64,000 bases of DNA, from assembly GCA_015179045.1 (NCBI GenBank), contig WHUZ01000004.1, positions 1,488,001 to 1,552,000 of the forward strand, given 5' to 3'. Under the pieces are notes generated by a model that saw only the letters and a program-made list of their open reading frames with translations, was not told the DNA's origin and did no database searches. Made by a program: the position numbers and the translations under genes. Below are positions 42,232 to 52,870 of this stretch, in pieces (the stretch's first letter is position 1; each line of letters starts with the position of its first letter). The stretch comes from Kalaharituber pfeilii (Eukaryota > Ascomycota > Pezizomycetes > Pezizales > Pezizaceae).

Positions 42232-43500
42232 GTGATCCCCGGAGCCGGGAGTCGCACAGTCGGTAAGCCTACAGCTTACGAGCAAACGCAGCCGGTAATA
42301 TCCTCAGCGGAAACGCTCGCCATTAGTAAAACCACTGCAGCGCGCCAGCCGGTGGTCGATCCGGCGACGATAACACCGCCAGCACCGGTGGCGGGGGGTA
42401 TCGAGTATGTTGAAGTGATTGCACCGATGGATGAGGAAGAGAGAGAGGAAGAGTGGGAAGCGGAGCAGCAGAGGCAGGGGAAGGATAAAGATAAAGGGAA
42501 GGGGAGGGGGAAGAAGAACGAAGTCGAACGTGAGAAGTTGAAGGCGCGCACCTGGGAGGTCTCGCGTCAGGCAGAGCGCCTAGTCGAGTCCCTCCACGAG
42601 GCTTCTCAGAACAGAAACCCCGAGCTCCACAACATGTACATTTACAACGACTTCTGGGGGTACGGACTCGTTGAGATCGTTGAGAACTGGCTTCTCGACT
42701 TCGCGAAAGCATGGGGGAGGTACAGGGCGTGGAGGTCTGGGAAGGTGCCTCCAGGAAACTGGAAAAAGTCGGAGCCTATCGAGTGGGCATATAACCAGGG
42801 GTGGAGTGCAGTACAGGAAATTTTCACCCTGCTCGAGGGGTTTGTAATGTGGTCTGAGTTGACGACAGTTTACGAGGTTCTTATGATGGTCGACGATGGT
42901 GATATGGTTATTGCGCTGTTGGACGTTGTTGCTAAGGCGTTTTTGACGGTATTCGACGTTCTCAACGAGATCCATGTTGCTCATTTTAACAAGGAAACAA
43001 ACCCGCATCCACTGGCCCCGATTAAGAATTTAGGCTTGGTTGCCGCACTTGTAATGAAGTGGGCATCAGAGGTGTTTGAGGAACATGGTGACGAGGATGA
43101 TTATGAGCGGCTCCTTGCGCTGCATCGGACACTCAAAAGGTGGGGAGAGCTGGACCCCGACCGGGTTTCTCCTCCCCTGCGGAGAATGCTAATGAAGCAC
43201 TGCGACGCGAGAGTGTCAGTGGTTGCACCAATGCGCTCCATCTGCTGGCGCGCAGGCGACCCAGTGCCAGAGATACCAAAGCCGGATTTGGAGAACAAGT
43301 GGGAGGAAATAGGGACGTGGGACCTGAGGTGTCCGTGGGAGGGAAATGATGGATATTGTTCATGTTGCGAGAGTAGCATGGACGGGAGCGAGACATTGGA
43401 GGGGAGAAAAGGGAAGGGGAAAAAGAGAAGGGTAGTTAATCACGGTGCAGCATTTGAAAGTGAGGTGGGTTGTCTGTATCTTTTAGATCGCACAGTTTGA
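42232..43500 (+). CDS. unknown protein, about 400 aa
   Basis: A long open frame with no in-frame ATG before 42427 (MDEEEREEEWEAEQQRQG). The open frame extends upstream to a GTG at 42232, and similarity to the decayed copy at 45.4 kb already begins near 42345, so an upstream exon or an earlier start is likely. The N-terminal part is a charged, probably coiled segment (KDKDKGKGRGKKNEVEREK). A hydrophobic/aromatic helical domain follows (NMYIYNDFWGYGLVEIVENW, FTLLEGFVMWSELTTVYEVL). The C-terminus has a cysteine cluster (CPWEGNDGYCSCC) and a lysine-rich stretch. I do not recognise the family. Codon use and the absence of stops suggest a real gene. Confidence 0.6.
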   Translation: MIPGAGSRTVGKPTAYEQTQPVISSAETLAISKTTAARQPVVDPATITPPAPVAGGIEYVEVIAPMDEEEREEEWEAEQQRQGKDKDKGKGRGKKNEVEREKLKARTWEVSRQAERLVESLHEASQNRNPELHNMYIYNDFWGYGLVEIVENWLLDFAKAWGRYRAWRSGKVPPGNWKKSEPIEWAYNQGWSAVQEIFTLLEGFVMWSELTTVYEVLMMVDDGDMVIALLDVVAKAFLTVFDVLNEIHVAHFNKETNPHPLAPIKNLGLVAALVMKWASEVFEEHGDEDDYERLLALHRTLKRWGELDPDRVSPPLRRMLMKHCDARVSVVAPMRSICWRAGDPVPEIPKPDLENKWEEIGTWDLRCPWEGNDGYCSCCESSMDGSETLEGRKGKGKKRRVVNHGAAFESEVGCLYLLDRTV

Positions 43501-45400
43501 CATATGCATTTATACCGCAATCACCCCCCCTATCCCCACCACACTGCTACCCCCTCCCTCCCTTCCTTTCTCTATCCCTTCTCTCCCCCATTCTCTACCT
43601 TCCATTTTATTTCTGATTCCATATTCATGGTACAACGTGTCTCGGTGTGTGTTGTATAGCTAACGGTTTGTCGGATGGGTACATATATAGCTCCGTAAAT
43701 ACAAGCGCACGCATGGACATCCTAGCAAGCCGGGAATCATCGGAGGAACCTCCTACGACATTACAAAGCTGAGTCGGTTCGAGAGGGACAAATACGAGTA
43801 CGGAATGTCGCCTGAGGATGACTAGGGCTGCAGTGCAGGTAAGGGATATGGGGAGTGGTTTTGCAATGAATTGGTAGCTGATAGTTGGAGGCAGAACTGT
43901 AGACAAGCTGCGTAGGATTAAAAAGCCGGATTCAAGAGGATTATGATGTAGGAAAGGGGTTGTGTATATCATGAAACGAATTGAAGTCGACGGGGAGCGG
44001 CGCAGGGTAACCACGTTGATAGACTTTTGGGAGGCGGTATCAGCAATTCCGGAAAGTGGCAGCGCATAAGGTTTTCGAGCAGAGGGGGGATTCCGGGAAA
44101 GAAAGGAACAGAAAGCATAATTGGCGCTCCTTAACTTATCTTTTTGTTGTTGTTTTTTTTTCTTTTATTCCTCCTTTGGCACTCACCCGCAACCATCACT
44201 TTGTAGAGAGGAAATGGAGGCAAGTACGATATCGATAGGTCATTGGATGGAGGAGAAAAGCTGTCTTGACATATATTTTGAAGAGTTGTGGAGAATTGAT
44301 GCGTGGAGAAGATACTGCTCCATAGGCGAGAAAGTTTTTTCTTGCAAGGTCGAGGAAATGAATTTTCAGAGGGATCCGGAGTATGATGTATTAATTGCGT
44401 GAATTTCTCTTAACTGAGGCTTCGCAGGGTCCGAAGTCATGGTCTCGTGTCGCTGTGAACCCCCCTGCCCTTCACCTTTGGCACCATACGTACATACTCC
44501 CCCAGTTGAGGTCAACCAAGTAGCGGAGGGGTACTTGACTGCATTACATAGAGTGCTAGTACTCTATGACCTTTGCAATTTTGCTGTCTGTATTCGGCTA
44601 ATGACGCAATTCCATGCCTGTGAAGGTCCTGAATTGTAACTTGCAAGCATGTACACTGCTTTCATATTTAGCGACAACGTTGACTACTATATTAAGTACT
44701 CTTTTTATCGCAACAAGGATCACTTGATAGGATCTGAGCAAGGAACCACAATATGCTATGTAGGTCATTTATCGACGACCATTAGCGCCAATGGCAACCC
44801 ACAACCTCCAGGAAGGGGCTCATCCTTATATTTGTTTTCTTATGACTTCACACTAGTTATTTATTTTCTGGTTAGGGAATATATGATACGTTCTTGAAGC
44901 TCAATTACACAGATTGATAATATCCCGAGAAATTTACAGCTGCAGCAAGTTAGCACGTACAAATTTAAGTATGTGAGAGATATACGACTTCGGAAGTTAA
45001 ACCGACATGGAACTTACTGTGATAACTAGCCTCGACGTAATAGCAGGTATTGAGGGAAAGTATGTGGAGTGGGGTGAATTTGCAAAGCACTATGCACAGG
45101 CTCTAAGGCTGACTCTTTGCCAAGCCTCGCCCAAAGCTTCTTAGTTTCTCAAGGCCCTCCCATCTGCATCTTTACCCGGCAAAGACTTGGAATTTGGCTT
45201 GGATTGATCGATAAGTTCGCCTGACAGCATATTGGAACAGCTAAAAAAGTGAAATTTTTACACACCTCTCGCACGCGAGACTAAAGACTGACATTCATGT
45301 TCCTGGAGGTGGGGCCTCTCGTCGGGTTAAGTTCAATTCACATGGGCAACCCTAAGATGCCAGTAGTGCCCCCACCAGAATGGTTGCCGTGGGTATGTTG
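43501..45400. other. no recognised gene
   Basis: Scattered frames such as GTSYDITKLSRFERDKYEYG (about 43760-43825) and 44213-44400 look exon-like but match no family I know. Confidence 0.3.
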
Positions 45401-45406
45401 ATAGTG

Positions 45407-45925
45407 ATGAAAAAAGCCGGTGGTCAATCCGATGAGGATAACACTATCACCGGTACTTATCGTGAAGCATTGACCGTATTAAGATGAATTTCTGGATGGA
45501 TTTTGATGGGCAAAAGCAGGAATGGAAAGCGAAACGTTCGAGAAATGGGAAGGCAAAGGAAGTCAATGGGGATTAACATTCTGAAGAATTCCCAGAAGGA
45601 AACGGTGTATCCGTGGGACATGTCGTAGCAAACAGAGCTACTATTCGAACCACTCAATGAAACTTCGCGAACAGAAACCCCGGAAATTCACGACATGCAT
45701 ATTTACAATGACTTCTAAGACAGCGGTTCATTCAACAATGTTGACTAGATTCTCGATGCAAGGTGGGAGGCACATGTGGAAGTTGGAGAAATACTGTACT
45801 CGAGTACATCCCGAAACCTGAAAGAAGGCAGAACCGATCAAATAGGCTCAGGAGCAGAAGTGGAGCAAAGAACAGAAGATGTTCAGCCTGCTCGAGGGAT
45901 TTATAATGTCAAGTAAGCTAACGAC
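45407..45925 (+). pseudogene. decayed copy of the 42.2-kb gene
   Basis: Nucleotide similarity to 42345-42865: GCCGGTGGTCAATCCGATGA against GCCGGTGGTCGATCCGGCGA; AACAGAAACCCCGGAAATTC against AACAGAAACCCCGAGCTCCA; TTTACAATGACTTCT against TTTACAACGACTTCT; CTGCTCGAGGGATTTATAAT against CTGCTCGAGGGGTTTGTAAT. Many stops and indels; similarity ends near 45925. Numerous G-to-A and C-to-T differences are mixed with other changes. Confidence 0.78.
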
Positions 45926-46400
45926 CTTTCTGATGCCAAACCCCCCTTGCGCATACTAACACCATACGACCGTTCAGTGACACTGACAGAGCTACTCCGT
46001 TCTTGGCCTCCGCCGATGGGAGGGATATAGTTGCAACCCCACTTCCGAATTCCGTCGCTATGGTCAGGAGAAATGTCTCCCTCTCTGTATTTGATAGCCA
46101 CAAAAATATATATACATAGCTGCACTGGCACATATGGGTATACCACCGCAAATACATACTATAGTTTCGTATGAAAGTTTATATGACGTCAAGATGAGTC
46201 GTTTCGAGAAGGCGCGATATGCATGCACCATGGTGATTGATTTCGCTGCGTTGGTGTAATGGGACTTTTCCGCTATGGATTTTGGACATAAAGGCTCTGA
46301 ATGGAAAGTGCAATGTTCGGAGTTCGGAATTCTAATTGATGGGAGAAAAGTGAAATATAGGCGAAATTAATTGAAGGGTGACTGTAGTACCAAGAAGTCC
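45926..46400. other. no recognised gene
   Basis: Nothing recognised. Confidence 0.3.
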
Positions 46401-46404
46401 AACT

Positions 46405-46811
46405 CATGGAGTGGAATAGGATTGCAGTGTCTAATTTCATTGCCTTGTGCCTGGAGAGAGGGAGTTGTACAGTGTGGTTGAAAAGGATAGAGGTGGCTGA
46501 GTCAGATAAGTGCAGATTTGGGAAGGTGCAAATGGGGGTGCACCTCGCTTTCCGATGCAGAAACCAGAAGAACCATCCAGAAGGCTTTGAGAAGTAGGGC
46601 GACATGGAAAAGAATTGGAAGAGAAAGGCGGAGAATGGAGAGGAGTATGATATCTTAGAGAATTTCTTTTCCGGGGTCAAGTTCTGGAAGTTAGGAGAGC
46701 GGGGGATGGTGCGGTGATGTCATGTACGTAGGAATTTCTTTTAGCCTGTCTCCGGGCTATGAGGGCTTGCCCAGGGACCCTGCCATGGCTTAGTGCTGTA
46801 AGCGGGGTTAC

Positions 46812-46843
<32 letters not shown>
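46405..46843 (+). mobile_element. LINE T2 3' fragment
   Basis: ORF2 end MEWNRIAVSNFIALCLERGS, VAESDKCRFGKV (second knuckle Cys lost), HLAFRCRNQKN, stop after GFEK, then NWKRKAENGEEYDI and FFSGVKF. T2 tail and poly(A) (about 46818-46843). Very close to the 33.4-kb copy. Target duplication not identified. Confidence 0.88.
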
Positions 46844-47990
46844 TACAGCTAGCTTATTGAGTCCGCAGGCCCCTGTGGGCTCAATTAGTGGATTGATAAT
46901 AAACACCTGGACTGACTTTTTCCATTGTGGCTGACCGCCGCCCCTGCTGGGACCCCAGCGGCAGCGGCGGGACCAGTAACACCGGGATCAACATCAATCA
47001 CCTCTTCAGCATTTTCCTGTGCATTTGCAAGCACTCGGTTTTGACGCTGTAATTTTTGACAGTAGTGTTTGCAGATGTCCTGCATTAACAAATCGAGCCT
47101 CCTTTTGACTTCTTGATCTCTCTCATCATATCAAGCTTTCATTACAAAAAATTGTGGCATGATCTAGCACCGTACTCCAGAACAAACATCACATCGACAG
47201 TTCAGCTGATGGTTATGGTGTGGTTTGTGAGCTGAAGGTACCAAAGTAGCTGTTTCTGATAGGAATAAGAATAGCGCGAATGATCATATGGGAAATATTG
47301 CTATAGCGGTTCCGAACGATGGCTTCCATGTTACGATCCACTGCCCACTGTTCAGATCCTGTTTTCGACTCTTCGAACCGTTCTCGCTGCTGCGCATTCA
47401 GCATTCTCGACTTTTGTCTGATGATATCCAAGCGACATGATGCATAGTTAGTAACCTCAAAACACACCTGCATTATGACGCTTGATTATCCGCCAACAGC
47501 ATTAGGTTACCAACGCTGCGGAAGCCGCGGCATTAGGTCGGAGGGCGAATAGGAAATACGGCTAGGGTGCACCTTAGATTAAAGAAAATACATGATGCAA
47601 CATACCTGTACGATCCAGCTGCAGGAATGGCGAAAGCCCACCTTTGCGACGACGGGATGACCTTGGCGAACGGTGATTCACAATCGCTAATGGTTGACCG
47701 GATAAGTTGACCATTCCACAATATCTTCTGAAACACCAGAAACTGACAAGAGATTAACAAAAGTACAAAGTACAATGAAATGGACCGATATCAACATCAT
47801 TTTCCCACCCCTTTGAAGAAAAGCGGACCCATTGCGACAAAGAAAAGAAGCCGGTTATCAATCAAGCGAAGTAAGGAATGACAAGCAAACGATCAAACGG
47901 AAGTAAGTGAATGTGCAAACGGTTCAATCAAACGAGATCTATACTTACCAACCTGCGCGCACCTCAACATCTCAACATCAGAACATCTCA
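46844..47990 (-). other. possible spliced minus-strand gene, unknown
   Basis: Minus-strand frames at 47213-47473 (LDIIRQKSRMLNAQQRERFE) and 46885-47091, with intron-like GTATGT ... AG signals at about 47470-47610 and an acceptor-like TTTCAG near 47730. Frames do not join cleanly under the splice sites I tried. No family recognised. Confidence 0.3.
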
Positions 47991-47996
47991 ACATCG

Positions 47997-48329
47997 TCAC
48001 GACCACCCCCTCCTATACTGCTCATACCCTCTCTGTATCTGACGCTTCAGAGTCGTCACCGATCTTATCCACCCCCCACGCGGAAAGGACTTCTTGATTC
48101 GGTCCCCGGGGATTGCGGAATCCATGGGCGTGCCATCTAACTTTGCGAGAAGGTAGGTCTCCCTGTCATGCTTAATTGACCTGATGATGTAGGGACCCAT
48201 CCACCTATTGTCAAGCTTTCTGGACCACTGCTTATCACGCTGGCTATTGTACACCAGAACCATGTCCCCAATTTGCAGCTCCTGTGCTCTCTCCATGCGA
48301 ATGTATGATGATTGTAAAGGTAAGGGCAA
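47997..48329 (-). pseudogene. Ty3/gypsy pol C-terminal fragment
   Basis: Minus-strand translation IGDMVLVYNSQRDKQWSRKL, DNRWMGPYIIRSIKHDRETY, LLAKLDGTPMDSAIPGDRIK. This is the post-integrase segment of Ty3/gypsy polyproteins (GDLVLVxxxxxDxxxxRKLxxRWxGPYxV ... GDRLKKF). Nothing of RT, RNase H or the integrase core lies next to it, so it is an isolated fragment. Confidence 0.85.
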
Positions 48330-48969
48330 AGGTAAGAGTAAGAGAAAGTGCGTGCGCAGCGAGAGAGTGCGTGGGTAAGAGTGCGAATCCTTTCTGGTTG
48401 TTGTTTTTCGTTCCTATTGCTCTGAATAAACTATCATTCTTGAGGAGTATTTATGTTTGATCTCTGTCCCTCCTGTTTTCGGAAATTTTTTTTTTTCTGA
48501 ATTCATTTATTTCATCCCCTTTGCTATTGCATTTTGAACAAACGAATTCAGTGTCCGTTTTCACAAGCAAAGCAACTAGTAACAACTCTTTGTTTCAACC
48601 AAAGAGCGCCACTAGTGTCACAATGCCTACCCATCTCAACCGAAATAATTCCATTGTTCAAACTAGCACAAAGGAAAAAAGTAAGAACAGGTTTGCGAAT
48701 TCTTGTTTCTTTCAATTTCGTAAAGATGGAGTGGAGCAATGCTTGATATGAATGCAAGTTGGGTGTGAGTGCGGGTGCGAGTGCAATGGGAGTGCGGGTG
48801 TATTGTAGTATCAAGCCTGGTATGTATTCTAGTGCAGCACAGTTCTCTGGTCGAAGGGACCAATGTAAGAGGGGAGCGATAGGTCTACTATCCTCAGTGT
48901 GACCGGAAGGTTGAGAACTAGCGGAATACACACACACAAGGCTTGTATTCACATATTGAACAGCGAATG
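48330..48969. other. no recognised gene
   Basis: GAGTGCGGGTGCGAGTGC microrepeats at about 48770-48800; otherwise nothing recognised. Confidence 0.3.
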
Positions 48970-48986
48970 CGAACCATCGGTGCATG

Positions 48987-49315
48987 TGCCGAGTGTGGAA
49001 ACGGAAGTGGCCAGGCGGCCAAGCGGAGATCAGGACTCCAGAGAAGCGAGACGACGGGGAGGACCCGTTGGCAGCCATACTGACGTGGGCAGGACAGGAA
49101 TAAGCACGGGGTCTTTCTTCATTATTTTCCATATTCAGGTAGCAAGAGACACGGGGAGGATTTTATTTCATCTCCATTAAATTTTGTTTTTTATATTCAG
49201 GAAGCCAGGGACACGGGGAAAACTTTCCACTATCTCCTATGTATATAATCCCGCCATAGCCTACAGAGGCGGCATGCGAGTAATGATATTAAAAAAAGAA
49301 AGAAAGAAAGAAAGA
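48987..49315 (+). mobile_element. LINE T1 3' fragment
   Basis: Starts in ORF2 (CRVWKRKWPGG-type, then DPLAAILTWAGQE-stop), UTR, T1 tail (CCGCCATAGCC ... GGCGGCATGCGAG) and an A-rich end with GAAA repeats. Flanks AACCATCGGTGCATGTG at about 48970 and AACCATCGGTGCGTAGTG at 49318 form a 13-bp or longer duplication. Confidence 0.87.
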
Positions 49316-49318
49316 AAC

Positions 49319-49689
49319 AACCATCGGTGCGTAGTGTAGTATTGCAAGAGGGCCTAAAATATTGCTGGCTTTCCTAATTACAGAACATGCTACTTTAGTC
49401 TACATGTTAACAAGGAAGTAAAGAAAGTAATAACCGGAATCACAAAGAAAGATTCTATGTCAAAGAATTCTAATAATAATATAATGAAAGAACTCCAAAT
49501 AATCAAAGAACAATCAAAGAAGAACAATCAAAGATCCATTCTTTATGCCAGAGCGACAACCCGGTATCACAAGGCTTGGCCTATTCCGGTGCAACACCAA
49601 TTCTTTCAGCTTTTCCAGAACAGGAATCTGGACTATTATATAGTCGAAAAACATTGTAGAGACGTCTAAAGATACATAATAGAAACCCA
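49319..49689. other. no recognised gene
   Basis: AT-rich; a 70-codon frame (49457-49669) without a recognised domain. Confidence 0.3.
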
Positions 49690-49828
49690 TATACAGTAGG
49701 GTATTTTCTCACCTTCCTCCTCCCCGGCGGTCGGGGGTCTGCATGCTACCTTCAGACCTCCTGGCTACCTTGTCCATGCCACACAACTATTCCAAATTTT
49801 TGTTACCGTCTCTTCCTCTCTTCCGCAC

Positions 49829-50253
49829 TGTTAGAAACCATGAGCCGAACACACGCGAAACAGTCCGAGCGAAACAGTCCGAGCGAAACAGTCCGAGTGT
49901 GTAAAACATCCGAACATCCGCGATGGCCTAAGCACTCCGAACATCCGCGATGGCCTAAGCACTCCGAACATCCGCGATGGCCTAAGCACTCCGAACATCC
50001 GCGATGGCCTAAGCACTCCGAACATCCGCGATGGCCTAAGCACTCCGAACATCCGCGATGGCCCAAACACTCCGGACTGAGTATTCCATATTAGGCAGTC
50101 CAAATACTTAGCTGTTCTGTTCACTGGTTTTGTATGCAACTTCGTGTTATAGAGTTTTTGTATATATATGGGCTCTGGAAGCCCCGTTCGTGATTGATCA
50201 TTAGAATCGAATACACACATCTCTGAGCCTATTCCTCTGTACTCCTTTTCACA
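49829..50253 (-). mobile_element. solo LTR with internal tandem repeats
   Basis: TGTTAGAAACC ... CCTTTTCACA, 425 bp, with the perfect 5-bp duplication CGCAC (49824-49828, 50254-50258). The strand is uncertain; the TATATATATGGGCTC motif followed by an ATTGATCATTAGAATC stretch on the plus strand looks like promoter/R-region sequence. Two tandem arrays lie in its first half. Confidence 0.88.
49857..50080 (+). repeat. two tandem arrays in the LTR
   Basis: GCGAAACAGTCCGA units (about 14-15 bp, three copies, 49857-49900) followed by a 27-bp unit CGAACATCCGCGATGGCCTA + AGCACTC, six copies (49910-50080). The first five 27-bp copies are identical. Confidence 0.95.
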
Positions 50254-50374
50254 CGCACCATCTGCACTCCGGGCTGTCTGCCTTGCCCACTTGGTGCCTC
50301 TGGACCCTCCGGCCTTTTCATCCCAACAGGCTTGCCGTGGTGCTTGCCCACGCAGCCAGTCTCTGTGACGGTCT

Positions 50375-51227
50375 ACCAGTATACACGGACGGGAGCATGA
50401 GGGAGGAGAAGGCAGGGGCGGGGATTTTCTGGGGGGCAGATCGGAGTCGGTATATCTGGGAGAGGAAGCCACAGTGAACGACGCGGAGCTGGTGGCGATA
50501 AGCGAGGCGATGGAGAGGGTAGAAGGGGAATTGATGATTGTAACGGATTCCAGACACGCGATTCAGAGGATGACGGCGGTTGCGAGGGGGGACATAGCAC
50601 ACGACGGAGCGACGAGGAGGATGAGAAGAGCATGGGAAGAGAGAATAAGGAGAGGAGACTGGGACATAGCGGTGATATGGGTGAAAGCACACAGGGGGAT
50701 CTCCGGTAATGAGAAGGCAGACAGGGCAGGGAGCACGGGGACCGCCTTGCAGTACAAGCCGGAAATTATAACGGAGGCGGGACAGAGACAGGAGGGGAGG
50801 AGAGAGAGAGCGGAAGAGAGAAACCGGCTGAAATTGACATACAGACCGCTGGAGAGGCTAGGAGGCGGGGTAGGGAGGTTGGCGGGCTTGCTGGGGGGTA
50901 AGGGACTGAGGGCATGGAGGTGGCATATGGGAGAAGGTGACGGACCGGAGTGCAGGTGGTGTGGAGAGAAAGAAGAGACAACGAAACACTTGCTGGAGGA
51001 GTGCAGAGTGTGGAAGCGGAGGTAGCCGGGGGGGGAGGAGCACGTGAAAAGGCCTCCGAAAGGGAGAGAAGGGGAGAGAGATCCGTTGGGCGCGATGATA
51101 GAAATGTTGGGGGAGTAGGGGAGAGAAGTAGGGTCATGTGACGTAGAAAGTAGTTAGGTAAAACATCGCCATAGCCCGTGGGGCGGCAAGCGATCAATGA
51201 TATAAAAAAAAAAAAAAAAAAAAAAAA
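50375..51227 (+). mobile_element. LINE T1, 5'-truncated
   Basis: Perfect 13-bp duplication TCTGTGACGGTCT (50362-50374, 51228-51240). ORF2 from the RNase H start (VYTDGSMREEKAGAG) with a frame break near 50476, then NDAELVAISEAM, LMIVTDSRHAI, VIWVKAHRGISGNEKADRAG, KLTYRPLERLGG, knuckle CRWCGEKEETTKHLLEEC, end near 51025. UTR, T1 tail (ATCGCCATAGCCC, GGGGCGGCAAGCGAT) and poly(A). A near-identical shorter copy is at 57746-58009. Confidence 0.93.
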
Positions 51228-51904
51228 TCTGTGACGGTCTGTATACGTAGCTCATTCGCATTCCGACTTCCGTGATCGTTTCATCCTGGTACAGTACGAG
51301 GGCTCCTATCTTTGCTGACTTGTCTGCCTCTTTGCTTGCCTCGCAGCCACCTGTGTCCAGTGACTCACATCCCGCCACGTCCTGCCCTCCCCGTGCTATG
51401 ATATTCTGCCCTCCTATGACTTCCGAACCATTCGGCTGACGCCGTGCGGGGTTGACTTTTCGTCTGAGATTTTCTGCAGTCTGTCCATCGTCACCTGCGA
51501 GTATGATAGGATCCAGATTTCCTCATCTCCTCTCCAGGGCCTTGGCCATGGCAATAAGCTCTACGTCATTAACTGTGGCCCTTGTCCTGGGTACGTTGAT
51601 TCCGGTCTAAGTACCCTCCTACAACCAGCATCCTGCCACTGTCCTTCTCTCGACCCTGCTGCCAAGAAGCAGGGATGGAGGTTATATCCACTTTCGGTAA
51701 CTATACCTAGGTACCTTTAAAGCAACCGCTAATCTACACATTTGTTGAAAGCTACCACTAATGTATTGCTAGTACGTGCAACCCTTGCCCTTTTGAACGC
51801 TGCTTTACACACCTACATACCACTGGGCCGTATATCCCAATGCGCCAGGCCATCTACTCCTGCATTTGCGGCGTAATATTTCGTTATTGATGGACTTGAC
51901 TTAC

Positions 51905-51979
51905 CTTTTTTTTTTTTTTTTTTTTATAATATCATTAATCGCATGCCGCCCTATGGGCTATGGCGATGTCTAGTTACAT
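51905..51979 (-). mobile_element. T1 tail-only insertion
   Basis: T run, ATCATTAATCGCATGCCGCC, CTATGGGCTATGGCGAT and a few UTR bases, between perfect copies of ACTTGACTTAC (51894-51904, 51980-51990). Confidence 0.88.
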
Positions 51980-51990
51980 ACTTGACTTAC

Positions 51991-52680
51991 TTCCAGGGGC
52001 ATTCCTACTCATACTATCCATGGCTTATATTCCTTTCAATCGCAGCGGTGACTGTTAACCCATACCGGTCTCGAGGAGCATTTTCCATAGTAGACACATC
52101 TCTACTGAATTCTTCCAGTCTGCTAGGGCCACTAGCGCCCGAAGTCAAGAACCCTCAAAAAGAATGCTCAAGCCTGCAGTTTGGTTTGCAGCACTCTTGT
52201 TGCGCCTGAAATTCAACTATATGTTAATGATGTGCGGCAGCTGACAGAATTGGCGTTGGGCCGGAATAGGGCAAGCTTAGTGATACCAGGTTGTCACTCT
52301 GGCATGAATGATGGAACTTTCTTTGGCTTTGATTATTATTCTTTGATTATTTCGGGTCCTTTGATCTTTTAATTCTTTGACATAGGTTCTTTCTTTCCTT
52401 TACGATTCAAGGTATTGCTGCCATTGCTTCCTGTGTGAATATGTAGATTAAAATAGCATGTTTGTTCTGTCATTAATAGATCAAGCACTTTTTCGACACT
52501 CTCGCAACACCGCCCTTCGCACCCCACGCTCTACCTCGCAATTATATAAATCTTTTGTGTATATTCCGCCAGTTCTTCATTTTGCAGTCATCTTTGAGGA
52601 TAGTGGATGCTATCTCTCTCTACTTAGAACTGGAAAGGGCCGCGGGTGAGCTGGCTGAATAGAATAGGGAAGACGGCGGA
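51991..52680. other. no recognised gene
   Basis: Frames of 60-90 codons only; no family recognised. Confidence 0.3.
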
Positions 52681-52689
52681 TGCGAACTG

Positions 52690-52870
52690 CATTCTACATA
52701 CATGACCTCGTCTCACCTTTGCCCCCACTCCCCTATCTTCTAGAACCTGATCCAAAACCTTCTGGACGGTTCTTCTGGTTTCTGCACCGGAAAGCGAGAT
52801 GCTCCCCCGTTTGCACCTCTCCGCACCTACACTTATCCGACTCAGCCACGGTTGCTTATAAGAGGGCTAC
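52690..52870 (-). mobile_element. LINE T2 ORF2-end fragment
   Basis: Minus-strand AESDKCRCGEVRRG ... RFPVQKPEEPSRRF resembles the T2 knuckle and following KNRPEGF region. No tail or poly(A) is present. Confidence 0.6.

Larger units (their letters stand above)
49690..51640 (-). mobile_element. old LINE T1-type remnant hosting two insertions
   Basis: Minus strand: TVNDVELIAMAKALE-like RNase H start near 51570, EASKEADKSAKIGALVLYQD (equivalent of NTEADAAAKIGTALQYQD in the 7-kb copy), then after the insertion at 50375-51227 a decayed end and a CRWC segment split by the solo LTR at 49829-50253, with sequence continuing to about 49690. Heavily mutated; no tail seen. Confidence 0.72.

Noticed and set aside
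45407..45925. Claim of repeat-induced point mutation in the decayed copy
   Set aside because: Transitions are frequent, but transversions and indels are also common and no dinucleotide bias could be measured by eye.
49857..50080. Possible CRISPR-like array
   Set aside because: The units are contiguous tandem repeats without unique spacers, in a eukaryotic LTR.
49803..50472. Minus-strand frame with a 9-residue repeat (RMFGVLRPS)
   Set aside because: The frame is open only because the 27-bp LTR repeat is a multiple of three; it crosses an LTR border and a LINE junction.
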